In this document: in pieces, positions 14,907-16,811 of the stretch
Layout of the letters: each line of letters starts with the position of its first letter
Position numbering within the stretch: the first letter of the stretch is position 1
NCBI GenBank assembly: GCA_905214315.1
Contig: CAJMLN010000041.1
Span: 1 to 16,811, forward strand
Direction of reading: 5' to 3'
DNA: 16,811 nucleotides
Source of the DNA: an uncultured bacterium
GTDB lineage: Bacteria > Bacillota > Clostridia > Christensenellales > QALW01
Notes under the pieces: generated by a model
Seen by the model: the letters and a program-made list of their open reading frames with translations, nothing else
Told to the model about the DNA's origin: nothing
The model's database searches: none
Position numbers and translations under genes: made by a program

Positions 14907-14911
14907 AAGAT

Positions 14912-16072
14912 ATGGGGTCGCTATTATTAGCAGTTATCTATCTGGCTTTTGTTAGTCTGGGACTTCCGGATTCCTTGCTTGGTTCCGCGTGGCCCGTCAT
15001 GCAAACATCAATGGGCGTTCCGTCTTCCTATGCGGGATATGTGTCCATGACAATCGCATTTATGACGATTATATCGTCGTTAGTAAGTCCTCAACTTATA
15101 CGGAAATTTGCCACAAAATGGATTGTGATCGTTTCTATTATCCTTACTGTGGTGGGTTTGCTTGGATTTTCCTATTCCAGCCAATATTGGATGTTGTTCC
15201 TGTTTGCCCTGCCTTACGGCCTGGGGGCAGGTTCGGTAGATGCTTCCCTGAATCACTATGTAGCCAATCACTATTCTTCACGGGTAATGAACTTTCTGCA
15301 CTGTTTCTACGGATTAGGCGCGGTCATCAGCCCCAATATTATGGCGCTTGCGCTAAAATACGCTCACTGGAGCGAAGGTTATAGATGGACCGCTTTTGTT
15401 CAGATAGGAATTTTGGCCGTATGTATTCTTTCTTTACCTCTGTGGAAAGCAAACGATCTAATAGATGAGGATGCTGGGGAATCTGCAGGAATTAAGAGAG
15501 CTTTGAAAGTTCCCGGTGTTGTGCTTACGCTGATAGCATTTTTCTCATACTGTGCTGGCGAAGCCACCTGTTTTCTGTGGACATCGAGCTATTTTGCAGG
15601 AACAAAGGAAGGATTAAGCCAAGAAATGATTGCCTCCTTTGGTTCCCTGATCTTTGGCGGATTGATGTTGGGCAGATTGATTGCGGGCTTTATCTCCAAC
15701 CAACTTGGTGATAGAAAATTGATTCGAATCGGCCTTGCTGTAGAAGCCGTGGGTATCCTTCTGATATGGATTCCCGGTTCCCAATATTACACTGCGATGA
15801 TAGGCTTTTTGATGATTGGAACCGGCATGGGGCCGATTTATCCTTCTATTCAGCATATGGCGCCGGCTAATTTTGGCAAGAGATACAGTGCGTCGGTAAT
15901 CGGTCTGCAAATGGCATCAGCCTATATTGGCAGTACATTTATGCCCACTGTGTTTGGCTTTATTCAGCAAAACGTGGGAATTGGAATCATGCCGGTATAT
16001 CTTATAGTATTTGCTGTGCTGAATTTTATTTTTCTGGAATTGGCGTATCGGGCAATCGCAAAGAAAGCATGA
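14912..16072 (+). CDS. Major facilitator superfamily transporter
   Basis: The product is a 386-aa membrane transporter with about 12 hydrophobic segments, the normal length for a 12-helix MFS protein. Visible family features include a short positively charged loop after helix 2 (SPQLIRKFATKW), GLGAGSVDASLNHYV in helix 4, and a repeated pattern in the C-terminal half (GRLIAGFISNQLGDRKLIRIG, GTGMGPIYPSIQHM). The fold resembles FucP-like/YfkF-type members. It starts 5 nt after the radical SAM stop with GAGAGGA upstream, so it is the last gene of the MarR operon. It may export the substrate or product of the nitroreductase/radical SAM enzymes. Substrate and direction cannot be read from sequence. 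Confidence 0.9.
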   Translation: MGSLLLAVIYLAFVSLGLPDSLLGSAWPVMQTSMGVPSSYAGYVSMTIAFMTIISSLVSPQLIRKFATKWIVIVSIILTVVGLLGFSYSSQYWMLFLFALPYGLGAGSVDASLNHYVANHYSSRVMNFLHCFYGLGAVISPNIMALALKYAHWSEGYRWTAFVQIGILAVCILSLPLWKANDLIDEDAGESAGIKRALKVPGVVLTLIAFFSYCAGEATCFLWTSSYFAGTKEGLSQEMIASFGSLIFGGLMLGRLIAGFISNQLGDRKLIRIGLAVEAVGILLIWIPGSQYYTAMIGFLMIGTGMGPIYPSIQHMAPANFGKRYSASVIGLQMASAYIGSTFMPTVFGFIQQNVGIGIMPVYLIVFAVLNFIFLELAYRAIAKKA

Positions 16073-16314
16073 TTTACAGGTATTCTGTAGGAGTGTAAGA
16101 ACAAAGAATTTGTATACGCATTGGCCATTGCCAGGTGTATAGGGGGATAGTTCAGTGAAGGAAAGATAGACGGATACTGTACCTATGTGGGGCAAATCCG
16201 CATCCTTTTAAAGATTGAAAGAGAGTTCTTAAATAATAGGATCAAATGCTTACAAAAACGATACGAGGGTTAGATTTGCCATTTTCAAAAAATACCTTTG
16301 CAGCAATAAAAATT
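16073..16314. other. AT-rich gap after the MFS gene
   Basis: No complete gene is seen. A stop-to-stop frame at 16151-16273 (plus) translates to a peptide with GYCTYVGQIRILLKIEREFL, which looks protein-like but has no start and no recognised family; it could be a remnant. An imperfect hairpin with TATAC/GTATA ends lies near 16113-16141. Base composition becomes more AT-rich towards the right. Confidence 0.35.
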
Positions 16315-16360
16315 TAACCTTTCTTGATTTTATTTAAAAATTAGGAGAGGTTATTTTTTT
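16315..16360. terminator. Probable bidirectional terminator
   Basis: TAACCTTTC (16315-16323) pairs with GAGAGGTTA (16345-16353), a 9-bp stem with one G-U pair and a 21-nt AT-rich loop, followed by seven T residues on the plus strand. On the minus strand a T-rich tract also follows. It lies between the convergent MFS and TIGR04076-type genes and could end both. Confidence 0.5.
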
Positions 16361-16414
16361 GCTCTGATTTTTGAAAAATTGGTTAGATTAAGTAAAAAAA
16401 TAATAAGCAAATTA

Positions 16415-16786
16415 CTATTTATCTCCATAATCAATTCTCTCAATTTTAAATATTACAGGTCTAGTTCCGTCAGAACAACAAGTAATCATTGTATTCTCTT
16501 CTTTCATCCAGCCTTTCATTATAGAACCCCCTTGAAGTCCTGCATAAATATATCTTGCAATAGCATCCCACGCCTCTGAACAAAATGGCATTTTAGGTCC
16601 ACCAGCAATTTCATTTGGATTTCCATTAGTTTTTACTAGAGTATTGAAACCCATATGCCAAAAATCATCTTTATCCTCATCTCTTTCAAAGATAAATTCA
16701 TCTCCTACATTATAACAAGGACAAGCTCCTGCTTTTGGATCTTTACAATATTTTTCTTGTATGAAAAGATATATTATTGTTTTCAT
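16415..16786 (-). CDS. TIGR04076-family protein
   Basis: The product is a 123-aa small cytosolic protein of the TIGR04076 type, found mostly in anaerobes and without a known function. The typical layout is present: an early cysteine cluster (Cys14, Cys22, Cys24 in CKDPKAGACPCYNVGDEF), then PFCSEAWDAIARYIYAGLQGG, and the ending CCSDGTRPVIFKIERID. The cysteines suggest metal binding or a redox role. The ATG at 16786 has only a weak purine-rich site upstream, and the promoter probably lies beyond the window edge. The gene is much more AT-rich than the genes to its left, so it may have a different origin. Confidence 0.8.
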   Translation of the reverse strand: MKTIIYLFIQEKYCKDPKAGACPCYNVGDEFIFERDEDKDDFWHMGFNTLVKTNGNPNEIAGGPKMPFCSEAWDAIARYIYAGLQGGSIMKGWMKEENTMITCCSDGTRPVIFKIERIDYGDK

Positions 16787-16811
16787 AAATATAGCTTCTA
16801 TATAACAAAGT

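Noticed and set aside
1..16811. CRISPR arrays, tRNA or rRNA genes, transposases or integrases
   Set aside because: No regularly spaced short repeats, cloverleaf-like sequences, rRNA segments or recognisable recombinase motifs were seen on either strand, so mobility of the cassette is inferred only from family knowledge.

Overview
The window looks like a chromosomal segment of a Gram-positive anaerobe in Clostridia, probably a gut-type Oscillospirales or Christensenellales relative. The evidence is strong AGGAGG-type ribosome binding sites, vegetative sigma-A promoters with 17-bp spacers, lipoprotein and single-anchor surface proteins with no sign of an outer membrane, a Firmicutes-type TrmB, and an anaerobe-type radical SAM/nitroreductase cassette. 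The genus is not fixed by anything I can see.

Block 1 (about 595-6513) reads as one surface/carbohydrate regulon. A two-gene operon encodes a 758-aa surface protein made of three copies of an unrecognised module, followed by a 243-aa paralogue with a single copy on a Pro/Thr stalk. Next come an AraC-type regulator on the minus strand and, divergently, a secreted lipoprotein glycoside hydrolase of the DUF5060/DUF4038 (apiosidase-like) kind. The promoters of the surface operon and of the hydrolase share a 37-nt element in the same register to the -10 box (595-631 and 4691-4727). This links them to each other and plausibly to the AraC protein.

Block 2 (6642-8187) holds trmB (tRNA m7G46 methyltransferase, with an altered DPWPK motif) convergent with an unrecognised lipoprotein gene, separated by a shared bidirectional terminator. 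Block 3 (8274-11641) is an operon of a membrane-bound family 2 glycosyltransferase, an OmpR-type response regulator and an overlapping sensor histidine kinase. It is driven by a promoter back to back with that of the lipoprotein gene.

Block 4 (11803-16072) begins with a decayed membrane-protein pseudogene. It then carries a compact five-gene operon: a MarR regulator, two tandem nitroreductase paralogues, a radical SAM protein of the SplB-like 'mobile pair protein B' type, and an MFS exporter. The MarR and radical SAM proteins resemble those of the known radical SAM mobile pair system, but the second radical SAM partner is absent and two nitroreductases stand in its place. A strong promoter with a perfect palindrome at the expected transcription start suggests MarR autoregulation. 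The right end (16073-16811) is visibly more AT-rich and carries a minus-strand TIGR04076-type gene.

The most unusual content is the repeated surface-module regulon with its shared promoter element, and the nitroreductase-containing variant of the MarR/radical SAM cassette.
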